A stretch of 64,000 nt of DNA from contig NC_064761.1 in assembly GCF_011397635.1 (NCBI RefSeq), forward strand, positions 40,698,143 to 40,762,142. The letters are read 5' to 3'. This DNA comes from Epinephelus fuscoguttatus (Eukaryota > Chordata > Actinopteri > Perciformes > Serranidae). This document shows positions 29,691-42,625 of this stretch, one piece after another; the stretch's first letter is position 1; each line of letters opens with the position of its first letter. Both the position numbers and the translations under genes were made by a program. Below the pieces are notes generated by a model that ran no database searches, had not been told where the DNA came from, and saw only the letters and a program-made list of their open reading frames with translations.

Positions 29691-30569
29691 CAGGATACAC
29701 ACTGTTCATAGCAGATATAGCATCATACAGATGTCTTAAGTTTTATTTCCGTGCTTCAATCTTCTGCAGACACTGTGAAAAGTACAAAAATAAATAACAA
29801 GGCTTGAAATACAAATCTCTTAATTACTTTTAAAATCTCTCAACAAATGTCCAGCATTCAGACGTGCCTAACAATAGTCTCTCACATTAATTTTCCAATA
29901 ATAGACAAGTTCCAAAAAGTTAGCACAGTAATAGAAAATATATTGAATTGTCCAAACAGGCCACTTAAACAAATATTATAATCAGATATAAAACAATAAA
30001 GGTGCAATTATGGTGTGTGCCTCATGGACAATGCAGAATATTATTATTTTGGGGCCGTATCTACTTCCTCTTCAAAATAAACTCACATAAAGAACAATAC
30101 ATTTTTCTTTAACTGAACAATATCTTAAAGGTGGTATATTTTAAATCACTTTTAAATTAAAGTGACCTTTTTAACTGCCTTTTTTTTAACATTTAATCCG
30201 TTTTTAATTACAAACAATTTAAATGTTAATGAAATTATGACAGAAAATATGAAAAGAATTTCAATTAAATTTCAGTAAAAAAAAAAAGTCCAGTTCTGGT
30301 TTTACTGTGTGAGCAGTTGTGCATGTAATTTGTGTGGTGTTGCTGCGCCCCAGCAGAACTGTTGCTCAACTGCTGTAAGGACAATCGGTGTCAAACACTG
30401 CACAGCCGATCTGTCTTAGTACTTTCAAATGTACGAAAAAATGGAAAACTAGAATGTGTGCATGTGTAATTTATGCTAACAGTAGTAGCTTTTATTTATC
30501 GCACATTCATATAGCACAAACGTATAGGCAAACCCAGAACAGGGTGGAGGGATTACTCAGCTGTCTGCC

Positions 30570-30622
30570 CCCGTGACCCAGCTTTGGATAAGTGGTTGCA
30601 AATGGATGGATGGATTCATGTA
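30570..30622 (+). repeat. Short tail of an RTE-like LINE
   Basis: CCCCGTGACCCAGCTTTGGATA, then AAATGGATGGATGGATT, matches the 3' end seen at about 40965-41010. It is only about 50 bp long. Confidence 0.55.
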
Positions 30623-33600
30623 GTACACTGTATCGCTGAACATTATATGATTAACAATAAAATACAATGCAGAATTAGTTTTCAAATGCTTAATTTAGTT
30701 CTAGGGTGGAGACCTATTTGGTCCCCCCTAAATGTTGATTCTTTGGCTCCGGCCGTGACTCAGACGCAGCAGTTAAAGCAAAGCAAACCAACCTAACAAC
30801 CTCATAAATGTGCTAAAGATAACATCTTGCTGAGGAGAGAGGATGGAGACAAAGCCACACATTATTGGCTGTGTCAACAGTTGTTTATTTATAAAGTGAT
30901 TTGGAGTGCTGCTGATACACTTGACGCTGTTGTCTTCATTTCTTAAGCTAATTCCCTGCACTGCTGAGGACAGTTAGTGCCCTGCAGGGCTTGGGCCTCT
31001 GTCAAAATGTGTCAAAGGGGCTGCACTCAAGCGAACCCGGAGTACAAAAACACTACTGTTGGGCAAGTTAGCACACAGAAATATGCTACAAATCATATGA
31101 TTGGATTCTGGTTGACCCTGCCTTCCTGCTGGAACAATTCATTTCTTTGATTTGCTAACAGAGGTTTGAACAACAAATGCATTGCAAACAAAGAACAAGT
31201 GGTGCATCTACTAAATGCTTTAAGAACCAGGTTGACACTAGATTTGATTAACAATGACAAATAAAGATCTCCTTTAACAATATGGAAAGACTGGGTGAGA
31301 CCGTGCCAGATCATAAGTCATTAGAGAGATTGGGGGAAATTTGATTGCATCATGTTTTACTTTGCAAAAGTGAGAGGGAATCTGATTTTGATATATTTGG
31401 CTGCACGAGTGAGTGTGAGACAATGAGATTAGCCATCTCTTTGGTTTGTTTGATATGTAACATCAGTCTCCTTCGTGAAACTCGACGCCTTATTGCCATC
31501 CGTGAGGTCTCCATCCTCGCTCCTCTGGGAGAACAGGTCCAGGAGTAGTCCGGGGTTTAGACAGATCTGCTGTAAAAGAGATTTGTCTCTTGGCCGCTGC
31601 ATGTCCCCGAGGCCGGTGTCCTATTTCCAGCTTTTTCTCTGAGGGGCCGGCATGTGCTTCCCAGGCTTAACGGGGCATCATATACAGATTAAAACACCAT
31701 CTCTGTAAGAGATACTTTCATTGATTTGTCACACGAAAATGGGAAAATAAACAGCGGCCACATTACATAAACAGTCCTCTTAGCCCGACCTCCTAAAAAA
31801 TACACACACACACATTGTATATGCTGTAGGAAGACCAAAAACCCCTTAATGTCTAATTCATAGCGGTAATTACATAGGCCTTGTTGTTGGGAACTTGCTG
31901 CAAGCTAGGAAAACATGCTAACTCATGACTGTGAAGAAAGTTTGCTTTCAGAAATCATATGAGATGCTGGAGGCTCAGGCAGAACAGGGATCCAAACAGC
32001 ACTTTTAAGACTTCTTCTTGTATTAATTCTTTTATGTAACCTGTCAGAAATAAGATCTCTTCTCACACTTGTCACCAAAAGGAACATACAAGAATAAATG
32101 ATTATTTTTATTGAAAAAAAAGAGCCCTTTTATGTGTGTTTTTAGTGTATTTCCTCTTTGCCTGGGCCAGATGTTGGACATGCTTAGTTTTAATCTAATA
32201 TTAATCTAATTTTAACTGACACATAAATACCCATTTTAATGAAATATATGATGTGTTGTGAGATATTAGTATTTTATGTATTTTCTCATAAAAAATTCTC
32301 CTGTGTTTTGGAGTTACTGTCATCTCCACCACACCGCACAGAATGTAAATTCAGGGAGGTTGTTTTTAGAGTTTGTGTACTTGGTGACTGCATCGTCATG
32401 TGACAGGAGAGCACATGGCCGGAGGACAGTTTGCTCCATGGCGGGAACTGAAATAAGAAGAAATCAATGTCAACTTTTGTTAAACTGAGAATATGTTCAT
32501 CGGATGTCATTTCCAAACAGCTCATATTTCCTTTAAATGTACAAATAATAAGAAAAATATAATTTTATATCGTGAATTTTGTATATATTTAATGCAGACA
32601 TTCGCTAGCTAACATATTATAAGGTTTTTTTTTAATCTGTTTTTTATTGTGACAATTTCATTTGGTTTGTTGTTCAGTAATCAGCAGTCAAATAGCTTCT
32701 GTTATCCTGAGTGTAAGAGTTTAAGACAGATCTAAAACTGAAAATAAAGACTGAAATTGTCCTCATGCAGATTTTTACTTTTTTCTTACACTTGATTTCG
32801 TACATGATTAGTAAGGGTCAGGGCTTTCCAAATGAAACTGGCATTTAAGAGGTTATGCTGTTTAAAGCACAAAACTTTCTCTGTTTCCGATTGGTCCCAT
32901 GTCTGTTCAGGGCTAAAGGTCAGCAGCAGTGACATCATACCATTTCTTAGAGTGAAAAATGTGCTTTTTCCCTCCAAATTTTCTCACTTAATAAATCAAA
33001 TCAAATAAAAAAGGACTTTCATTTTCATATTTGCAAGGATCTATTTTCTAAATTGGTCCATAAACTCATCTCAGGGGCCACACAAATCACTTTATATAGC
33101 TCCACCTGCTACAGCCACAACATGAATAAATGACTGTAGAGATCAGCATAATGTTAATTATCCATGAAAGGGAACTTACTTTGAAAAGACAGTCTCTGAC
33201 AGTTCAGGTTTGACAAGCACCACTTGGTCTTGGACTACAGTAGTGATTGTTAAAGACACCAGACACCCAGCTATTCAGTTCCACTGTTGCATTCACCACT
33301 CCAGCCACATGCAGTAGTATATTTAAACATTAATGTACACGGCCTGCCTCATATTACAGTATTTCCTCTATTTTGATTCACCAGTTGGTGCTACACTGAA
33401 AAGGTTCCCTGGAATTTGCTCTATCAGCGATACAGTCTCTAGTATGATCTCTGGCTGTCTGAAATGTATTGAAACAATCCAATCATCTGTTTCACCCCCT
33501 GACCCCTCCCTCTCCTCTCAAACACACACTGACCTTATAGATTTGGTCTAGAACATCACCTTGCTTCCTGGAAGACTGACACAACCTTGTTTACTCAAAA

Positions 33601-33634
33601 CAACTGTGTGTGGCTTGTTTTTTAACGTGTGAGG

Positions 33635-33720
33635 GCTTGTTTTTGCATAAAACTGTTTTTGTGTCTTACACTGGCAGGAGACAGTGTAAGACACAAAAAC
33701 AGTTTCATGCAAAAACAAGC
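33635..33720. repeat. Near-perfect 39-bp inverted repeat with 8-nt loop
   Basis: Left arm 33635-33673 and right arm 33682-33720 are reverse complements with one mismatch (which would be a G-U pair in RNA). The loop is GCAGGAGA. It can fold into one 86-nt hairpin on either strand. No flanking target duplication is evident. Confidence 0.95.
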
Positions 33721-34370
33721 AAGTGTGTGTTTGCTTTGGTGTGTCTGCTTGTCTGTGTGGATGCATGTGCACTTGCGTGCTACTGAGCCAATGTAGTAGT
33801 CATGTGCTCTTTGACTTGTGGCCTTGGCCTGAGGATGACATCCTTCCATTCATGTGATCAGTGACAGTGGACTGTGTTGGTACTCTGTACGAGCCCCAGG
33901 CTTAAATGGGGGAAAATATACTCTTTTCATTTTCCAGACTGACAGAAATAAACTCTCTAAAGTCACCAAAGTGCATCTGACTCCCACATTGTTTCAAAGA
34001 ATGGCCACAATATGCCCTCCATGTGGTGTGAAGGAAACACATTAAATTCTCAGCCGCACTAAATAAAGTATTTAGGGTTTTAATCCAGCAGCAGTCTGGC
34101 AGAGCCACTACAGCTGCAGCTCTACTGTTTCAGCACAGGCAATAGTTGGACTGAGTCTGTCTTCCCCTACAACAGAAAAGGGCACCATGAAAGACTTTGG
34201 TTACTTTTAGCTCTTGGTCTTGTATTTCACAGTGGTGGTGGACAGAGCGTGACACTAACTTTAACACTACTTCAGACTCATCTCAGGATGCTGCTCTCCT
34301 AATGCACTGCAAATACAAAAAACACAACCAAACACGTCTTATTAGCTGCCAGGACACTATTGTAATGCTA

Positions 34371-34430
34371 GTTCTTCTTCGTCTTCTTCTCCTTCTCCTT
34401 CTCCTTCTTCTTCTTCCTATTCCTCCTTCC
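34371..34430. repeat. (CTT/CTC)n imperfect trinucleotide tract
   Basis: A pyrimidine tract of TTCTTC and CTCCTT units seen directly. Read on the minus strand it yields a spurious poly-arginine frame. Confidence 0.95.
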
Positions 34431-35014
34431 TCTTCCGAGGAAATCATACTTCCCATGGGTGAAAACTCACCAAACTTTGCACAAAAGTCCAGTCTCATGC
34501 CAGATATCCTCAGCTGTAAACTCAAGCCAATAGTCCTGATGGTGGCGCTACAGCAAGCATCTAAAGTTCAAAACAACTTTCATCAAACTGTAGCCCCAAT
34601 ACTGAAGAAACTTTTGTACATTTAAACCTATTAAAAATTATGAAGTTCACTTTTTTTTTTTTCAAAAACTGTAAAACTTCTTAAACCTATCTCCTCCCAC
34701 AGTTTTTGCTCAACTGACACCAAACTTGCTACAGAGCATCTTCAGACTGTCCTACACAAACTATGTTTCTCAGATTTTTGATTTATCAAAAATTGAGGCT
34801 ACAGTGCATCAAAATGTTTGACTGTAAACGGTACTGTAAACATATACATGCAAATTCTTGCTAAATAAATCTTCAATGTTCATGAAAAAAGACAAAATTC
34901 TATAGTCATGGTAGATGATGTGTGGCAAATTTCAGAATTTTATCTCAAAGACTGAATTTTTGACAGCATTTTGAATTTTGCTCTAATGTGAACAATTGGA
35001 GTCAATGTAAAAAT

Positions 35015-35325
35015 GGTAAACATCCGTTTTTCACTTATGAAGCAAATCAATCATTGTTACAAACAAATTACCAACATCTCCATGCTGTCTAGATGCAATA
35101 TGTGTATTTTCAGATTTTTGTCTTAATAACTGAATTTTTTTTACAGTGGTTTCAAATCTGCCTTTCCATGCATGGATGGCTGCTTTCCTACACAACAGTG
35201 AATGGCTTACTCAGTTTGTGAAGCCACTGTTGAGTTGCTACTTGCCAATTAGCTCAGAGCGGTAGATGACTGTCTCAGGTTCCAGAGGTTGTGGGTTCAA
35301 GCCTCAACTGGTGCAGAATTCACAC
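35015..35325. repeat. Direct repeat, copy 1 (with tRNA-like 3' part)
   Basis: Contains TTTTTCACTTATGAAGCAAA, CATGCTGTCTAGATGCAATA and then ATTAGCTCAGAGCGGTAGATGA with GTGGGTTCAAGCCTCA, which resemble pol III A and B boxes. It is repeated at about 35536-35865. Confidence 0.85.
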
Positions 35326-35535
35326 TGTAATGTAATCATCTTCTTGTGCTCCAGCTTACTGCTTAAAATTGCCTGAGCGTGACTGATCACTGTGCAGCAT
35401 CTTCAAGTCTTTTTTCTGCTAGAAAATCTGCCTTCTCATGCTTGAAAATAAACCAAACTTTGCACAAAGATCCAGTGTCAATACTTCAGTGTGAAACCAT
35501 CTGAGGCTTCTCACTTTGCACATAGCTCAACTAGT

Positions 35536-35865
35536 TAAACATCAGTTTTTCACTTATGGAGCAAATCAATCATTGTTAAAACAAATTACCAACATCTCTA
35601 TGCTGTCTAGATGCAGTAAGTGTATTTTCAGATTTTTGTTTCAATAACTGAATTTTTTACAGTGGTTTAAAATCTGCTTTTCCATGCGTTGACTGCTGCT
35701 AAACCTGCACATCTGGCTTAGTCAGTTTGCGAAGCTACAAATGAAGTAGCTCAGTGAGATAGAAATTGATTATAGAAATTGATAATAGAAATAGATTCAG
35801 TGAGATAGAAATTGATTCTTAGTCTCAGAGGCTGTGAGTTCAAGCCTCAGCTGATGCAAAAGGCA
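35536..35865. repeat. Direct repeat, copy 2
   Basis: The same order of motifs as copy 1, about 520 bp downstream: TTTTTCACTTATGGAGCAAA, TATGCTGTCTAGATGCAGTA and GTGAGTTCAAGCCTCAG. It has a small extra internal repeat of GATAGAAATTGAT near 35757-35817, which disrupts the A-box region. Confidence 0.85.
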
Positions 35866-36369
35866 GATTGTGTTGCTAAATTCCTAAATGTCTTCCAATT
35901 CTTCTGCTTGTTGCAGCAGCTATAATAATGATCTTGTTTCCGTTGTGTTCTGTGTGTCACCTCTCTCAGTGACATTGTTATTAGCTGGTAACTAGCTTCT
36001 AGCGGTCTGGCCCACTCTGCAGAAGGAGGGATGGCGAGGCGTCAGGGTGCCGCTCACCAACAGTGGCTTTATTGCAGTCTTCACCACAAAACAATTAACA
36101 TGGCCTTGTCATGAGGTTTAACAGTAACCCTGAGCTTATCGAGACACTTTATTCTGCTGACTATCATTGCTCTTTGCCGCCTGCCGTCTTCACCATGACA
36201 CCCCGAGAGAGCTGCTTCCCTTCACACACACACACATAAAAGCACACATCACACCCTCACAGGTTACCCTCAAGGCCACCGCCCTTAAGGGGGAAAAGGG
36301 TGAGCCGGTAACAAGTGCAACTTACGTTCCTCTAATTGGTTGAGTTTTCTTTCCTTGTGGCATTTTTTT

Positions 36370-36676
36370 CCTAAAGTCAATTCATTTCAATTTAATTCTA
36401 TTTATATAGCCTAATATAACACATCACAATTTGCCTCAGAGGGCTTTACAACAGACACATCCCTCTGTTCTGGACCCTCACAGCGGATAAGGAAAAACCC
36501 AGGAGGAGCAACCTCTCCCTGAACTGACAGACGTGCAATATATGTCATGTGTATAGAACAGACCAACATGATAACATTACAGTAATCCACATGACAAAAT
36601 GATACGTAGTGAGAGGGGGATGCACAGCAATGACAATAAAAACAGTAACAGCAATAATAATAGAAATATGACTTCA
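36370..36676. repeat. Dispersed teleost repeat, unclassified
   Basis: ATTCTATTTATATAGCC, then CACAATTTGCCTCAGAGGGC and GGATAAGGAAAAACCC, motifs I recognise as frequent in fish genomes. Its 3' side is bounded by the SINE target duplication at 36677. Confidence 0.5.
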
Positions 36677-36688
36677 AATAATAGTAGT

Positions 36689-37039
36689 GAGGCGGCAGGG
36701 TGGTGCAGCGGTTAGTATTATCATCTTACAGCAAGAGGGTTCCTGCTTTGAACCCAGGGTGGGGGAAATCCTCTGTGTGGAGTCTGCATGTTCTCCCCGT
36801 GTCAGCATGGGTTTTCTCGGGGTACTCCAGCTTCCTCCCACAGTCCAAAGACATGCAGGTTAACTGGTGACTCTAAATTGGCCGTAGGTGTGAGTGTGAG
36901 TGTGAATGGTTGTCTGTCTCCATGTGATAGTCTGGCGTCCTGTCCAAGGTGTACCCCGCCTCTCGCCCAGCGTCAGCTGGGATAGGCTCCAGCCCTAACA
37001 GTGATCACTAACAGGATAAGAGGTTACGGAAAATGAATG
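36689..37039 (+). mobile_element. tRNA-headed SINE, 351 bp, with target duplication
   Basis: An exact 12-bp duplication AATAATAGTAGT lies at 36677-36688 and 37040-37051. The head GTGGTGCAGCGGTTAG and GCTTTGAACCC are A- and B-box-like. The body has GCATGTTCTCCCCGTGTC, CTCTAAATTGGCCGTAGG and GCTGGGATAGGCTCCAGCCC, a very widespread teleost element. Confidence 0.85.
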
Positions 37040-39789
37040 AATAATAGTAGTATATGATAGTATATATGTTATATGTACATATATATCAATATAAGCTAGT
37101 ACATGTGTGTAACAGTAATGACTGTATGTGTATAATGGCAGTAGCAGGAGGCATCAGCCAGGACCCATGGCAGCAGCACAGCCGCGACCCACGATCAAGG
37201 CGCACTGCTGATCCTTGGGACCCTGAGAGACGAGAATGCACAACAGCTCTGAGGAAGAAGCCAAGTTAGTAACGTGCATTTATTGGACCTGACTGTGTGT
37301 AAAGAGAGAAAGAGAGTAAGAGGAGGAGAGAGGAGCTCAGCGTATTAGGCCTATATCAGCCTAACTGCGGGTCGGTCCAAGGGAAGCCTGAGCCAGCCCT
37401 GACTGTAAGCTACTCCTAAATGTGGAGATGCTGTCTGCCTCCTGGACTGAGAGTGAAAGATGGTTCCACTGATGTTTTCTTTATGTGCTTTTGTTTTGTC
37501 TATCTGCACATGTTTCTACATTGCAGTGCACTGAGCACTCAGGGTCAGTGTGGATAAAAGCCCTCTGTTTGAACCAAATGCATCGTTACACGGTTCAGTG
37601 TTTGTAGTTCAGACTGCAATTCAACTCCATGTGTGGAGCAGAACCTTTGAAATGATTGATTAGCAGCGTTTCAATTCCTCTGTCACGGCTGCTGAACTAT
37701 TGATTGTTCTGCTTTGACTGTCTTTGTATATCATTATTGTCGATGTGAGCAGTGATAGGCCATATGAGAAGAAAACTGTGATGGCTTCCAGAGCAGACTC
37801 AAAACAATTGTAGTTGCCTGAAGCAATCATTATGATTCAGCTACAGTGGAAAAGTCCATAAAATTGTTTAGACCTCTATGGTATGAATTTCATTTGCCAG
37901 CATTTGAGGCTTGTCAGGAGGCTAATGAACAGCATTTAATAGTATTATTCAGGCCTGCTACTCATGATTTCATTCAGCTCTGGCAGCGCTCGACAGTGCA
38001 AGCGTTTCAAAATAAAAATAGGTGTGTGCAAACTGTAAAAAATATGTAGGGGCAAATGTGCACATAAAAAAATCAGCTGAAGCAGCCTATATTTTTGTCA
38101 ATAAAAAAAAAAAGATAATCTAACCGCAAATGTTGGAGGAACTCCAGCAGCCTTCCCTCTTCCCTCTTCCCTAAACCTTCCCTAACCCTAACCCAAAGTG
38201 TGGCAGAGGAGACCTCCGGGGAAGCCCTCTCCCCTCTCCCCGCAGTTAGGGACCGTTTGCCACGGCACCGCTGCTGGGCAGGGTGGAAATAAGTCCTGCA
38301 GAGTTTCAGAGGACCTGGAGAATGTTTTAGGATAGTAATAACATTATATAAGATAATCATATTGCAAAGATAATATATATAAGATAATAACATTAAAGAC
38401 AAAATTAAATTGCAACACTTTTTCAAAACTTGATGATTTTACCTTTCTGTACATTTTATATACAAATTCATTAAATAATTTTGCTTGTAAATGTCCATTT
38501 GCATCACGTTTATTACGGAAAACACATTATTTGCTCAATTTACATTGTGCCCCTAAAGCTCTTTGTGCGCTCCTTACTTTTTCAGCTTAGGTGCACATGT
38601 GCTCCTTGGGGAAAAAGGCTCTGGCTTGAATATGAATATAAGCGCAGTAAACGCACCATCTTGGAGCAGTTTGTTGGGATTCCCGGGACTGCACAGATGA
38701 TTTTCCTCTGGGTCTTCCCATCTGAAATAGTGGCTGATACCGCATGTTTTTTTTTTTTCCATCAAACAAAGGACAGTCATTTGGCACTCATCTCCACAAA
38801 GGTGCCTCAAGTGTCCCACCCCAGGGTGACATCCTGCCCACGTACACAGCTTCAAACATGATTTTTGTTTTGCTTGTTTTCTTGTGAATAAACACTTTTG
38901 GGATCTTACTTGCTGTCTGTGTAATTTTGCACAAGAGCGAATTAATTGTAAACAACTGTGTCAAGAACTGCAAAATCCTTTAACTATCACTATTAATTTG
39001 GTAATTCTGGTTATACTATAGTTATTGATTTAGTTATTAATCAGGGCTCCAAACTGATAGTTTAGTGCATTATATGCGACTAATTTCATTGACTGGCTAT
39101 CATTTTTTCCCTGTTTGGGAATGGTGCGCCACAAGGTGATTATGTAACATAATTAATGATAATTCTTATCAAAAATTTCTAATAGATATTTTAAACCGCC
39201 AGTTTCCAGTAATTAATGACCTGCTGTGAGGTCTGGTCCCAACAACTCACAATTCTATTTGACTGTAGTTACATTCACAATTTGCATTCTTACTACAGAG
39301 AAAATATTTACAGATCTCTAAATGTGTAAATGTTTAAAACACTTTTGTATAACCAGCACAGGCACACTACTCGTCCATGTGTGGCACTGTTTATGTAAAA
39401 CGCGTTTTAAATTGGAACATCTTTGCGAAGATGCATGTGTTTGGGAAGTACTGAGCACACAACTGAATAAATGAGACTTGGATTATACTGCAGGAGCTGT
39501 GTGGGAGTGGTTTTGATATAGTATTGCTGTTGTTAAACGCAGACCCCTTTGACTTCTTCAAGAATTTTCTCTGTTATTGGCTTATTTGTTGAATGTAACT
39601 CAGGGTGAGTATATGATGTTGGTGTCACAATTACAATTCATGCTATAATTTGTAATTGTACAAATGACAGGGTAAATATTTCGCACACACAGAAATATTT
39701 GCTGGGTAGATGCAGATGAAGAAGTACAGAGAATATGGGGGTAACAAATATATAAAAATGGATAAGTCATTTGATGTTCTTAAGAATAT

Positions 39790-39915
39790 CACACTGTTCT
39801 TCGTCTATGCACTATTGTCTTTGTTGTATTTCTGTGGCTGCAGTATGGGTGTGGGGCCCAAGACAAATTTCCCACTCTGTGGGACAATAAAGTTGATCTT
39901 GATCTTGATCTTTAA
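39790..39915 (+). repeat. LINE 3' end with GATCTT tail
   Basis: AAATTTCCCACTCTGTGGGA forms a small hairpin, followed by CAATAAAGTTGATCTTGATC with a short tandem tail. This is the usual 3' end of Rex-like fish LINEs. No coding part remains. Confidence 0.6.
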
Positions 39916-40744
39916 ACTGTAGTTTGTCCAATAAAATGAATGTAACTATTTTACAGCCACAGCTGTAAAGGTGCATCCTTCTTCCCAGGCTCAGCCTAAT
40001 GTTGTTCTCCAACAATAATATACACTTTAGCAATAACGAAAATCCATAATAAAAATATATCATAAGAATTTTCATTTCAGTATCACCACTGTCATGTGTC
40101 CCACCCTGAGACATTGCATGACTTGTATTAAATAAGTATTCAGTGACGTAGAGTGTAATTTAAGTTGTCATTGCCTTACCTAACCCAGTATTTAATTGTT
40201 ATCCCATATACCCAATAATTACACTGTAATTTGTCGACAGTTATCTCAATTATCACCCGGATGTCTAAAAATAAATTGCGACTGTTCAAACTGCACTAAA
40301 TAACAAAGCTCTGAGAAAACACACCCAACAGCCAGCAAGGAGGAACTCGTATAAAGCGATCAGTCTATAACAGACGACCAACGTGTGTAAGTACAAAAAA
40401 TGAACTGCAAATACTCATTTAGCATTTACCAAAGAAAAAAATGGATGTCAGAAATGAAAAACAAACGTCTTTACACACTAACTTACAAATCTTAGTCACA
40501 GCCTGACTGGTAGACCACATTACCATAGATGCTTTGCCTTGGTGTGGGGAGCAAAATTCTTTTTCTGAATTTCTTAAATCTTTGTGATCTTGGAGGATAT
40601 GAGTGTGAACCTCAAACCATATTAAAATCTGGGCACCAGATTCTTGTATTGAGAGGAAATGCGTGAGGATAAATGGCGAGCTGAGAGTCTGAGTTGAGAG
40701 GTCAGAGTAGAGCTGCTGCTCCTTCACATCTAAAAAGGGGTCAG

Positions 40745-41010
40745 TTGAGGTGGTTAGGCATCTGATCAGGATGCCTCCTGGGCACCTCCCGCTAGAGGTG
40801 TTGTGGGCATGTCCCACTGGCAGGAGGCCCCGGGGCAGACCCAGGACACACTTGAGGGATTACATATCTCGTCTGGCCTAGGAAAACCTCAGGGTCCCCC
40901 GGGAGGAGCTGGAAAGTGTTACTGGGGAGAGGGACATCTGGAATACTTTCCTCAGCCTGCTGCCCCTGTGACCCAGCTTCAGATATGTGGTTGAAAATGG
41001 ATGGATGGAT
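40745..41010 (+). mobile_element. 3' end of an RTE-like LINE
   Basis: One frame encodes a degenerate protein end with GRRPRGRPR, DYISRLA and PREELESVTGERDIWN, followed by a tail of ATGGATGGATGG. I recognise this as the last part of a common fish non-LTR element. It has in-frame stops and is heavily 5'-truncated. Confidence 0.65.
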
Positions 41011-41309
41011 TACTGCCTTAATTAAATGTGTTAGTCATTCATTTTTACCTTATCTTATCTGTTTATTTTTACTTTATTTTTATTTATTTATTTTCTGTTT
41101 ATTCTATAGATTTTTTATTTATTCTTTGTTTGCTTTTAAAAAAAAATATGTATACTTTATTGTCTTATTTTTGTAACGTTATGGTCCAGCCACGGGGTCC
41201 AGATTTCTCCTTAGTCATTAGTTCAAGGTCCACACAGTTTAATACATTAAGCATCATATGTGCATTTGGCCATGTTGTTGAGCTAGTTAGCTGTCTCTGT
41301 CCTGCCCCT

Positions 41310-42340
41310 CCTCTTCATAACCTACCTCCTCCCCCTCGGCCATATCTTCCGCAAATTTAACATTAATTTCCACTGCTTCGCGGATGACACCCAGCTCTAC
41401 CTCTCTTGCAAACCTAACTCCACACTCCCACCCCCTCCCTCACATCCTGTCTTTCTGAAATAAAATCATGGTTCACCTCTAACTTTCTAAAATTAAACAG
41501 CAATAAAACTGAATTCCTACTCATTGGCACCAAATCCACCCTATCTAAAGCTGACACCTTGTCTCTCTCTCCATCAGCTCCTTAGTCTCCCCCTCCCCTC
41601 AGGTTAAGAGTCTGGGTGTCATCCTGGACAGTACACTATCCTTTCAATCTCACATTAATAGAATCACCCGGTCTGCTTATTTCCACCTGCGCTCCATGAA
41701 TTGTCTCCGCCCCTCCCTCACCCCCCACACCACCGCTATCCTCGTCCATAGCCTTGTAACCTCCCGCCTTGACTATTGTAATTCACTCCTCTTCGGCCTC
41801 CCTCAAAAGTCCCTCCATAAACTTCAGCTGGTTCAGAACTCTGCTGCCCGGATCATCACCAAAACCTCCTCTTCCCACCACATCACACCTGTCCTTCAGC
41901 AACTCCACTGGCTCCCGGTTAATCAAAGAATCACCTACAAAATCCTTCTGTACACCTACAAGTCTATCCTCGCCCCTCCTTACCTCTCTGACCTCCTGCA
42001 CATTGTCACCCCATCCCTTGCCTTCAGATCTTCCTCCTCCCTCCATCTCACTGTACCCGCTGCCCGCCTTAGCTCTATGGGGAGCAGAGCTTTCAGCTGC
42101 TCTGCTCCCCAACTCTGGAACTCACTGCCACCTGACCTCCGTAACTCTGCCACCCTGCCCATCTTCAAATCTAAACTCAAAACTCATCTGTTCAGACTTG
42201 CTTACTCTCTCTAAACTGCTTCACATGGTCCCCCCTCCCTTTTTATTGTTTGTTGTCTTTTATCTTGTATTTTATATCTTTGTTTTTATATTTTCTGTAC
42301 AGTGACCTTGGGTGTCCTGAAAGGCGCTTTCAAATAAAAT
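41310..42340 (+). mobile_element. 5'-truncated L2-like LINE
   Basis: The 5' end encodes [13 protein letters not shown], the reverse transcriptase active-site motif, at about 41368-41406. Further parts are [10 protein letters not shown] and [17 protein letters not shown]. The element ends in AAGGCGCTTTCAAATAAAATG and runs into an ATT/ATC microsatellite, as L2-type elements often do. Stops and at least one frameshift lie between 41450 and 41650, so it is dead. Confidence 0.85.
41696..42214 (+). pseudogene. LINE reverse transcriptase, C-terminal part
   Basis: A 172-codon open frame with [43 protein letters not shown] and [10 protein letters not shown], the characteristic end of L2/CR1-like polymerase proteins. 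The catalytic part upstream is truncated and out of frame. Confidence 0.85.
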
Positions 42341-42342
42341 GT

Positions 42343-42394
42343 ATTATTATTATTATCATTATTATTATCATCATCATCATCATCGTCATCATCA

Positions 42395-42426
<32 letters not shown>
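42343..42426. repeat. (ATT)n/(ATC)n microsatellite at LINE end
   Basis: Continuous ATT and ATC triplets directly after the LINE tail. Confidence 0.97.
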
Positions 42427-42428
<2 letters not shown>

Positions 42429-42540
42429 GTAGCTGTTCGTTCAACACGCTCTCACTCCAACCTCGTCACATATTGCCATTTGGTCATGGATTTCTACATC
42501 TAGATACGATGTGCAAGGTACCCTGGGTGTGTTGGTTGTT

Positions 42541-42625
42541 TTTTTGTTTTGTTTTTAAAGATATTTTTGGGGGCATTTTGGCCTTTAATTGATAGGACAG
42601 ACAAGTGTGAAAGGGGGAAAGAGAG
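42541..42625 (-). repeat. SINE 3' fragment, reverse orientation
   Basis: AAAGATATTTTTGGGGGCATT and GGCCTTTAATTGATAGGACAG read on the minus strand as the tail of the SINE family at 25754 and 29043. The head is missing. Confidence 0.65.

Noticed and set aside
34283..34525. Minus-strand frame with a poly-arginine run
   Set aside because: It is produced by the CTT/CTC tract.
38158..38200. Telomere-like CCCTAA runs
   Set aside because: Only a few degenerate units are present, not an interstitial telomere array.
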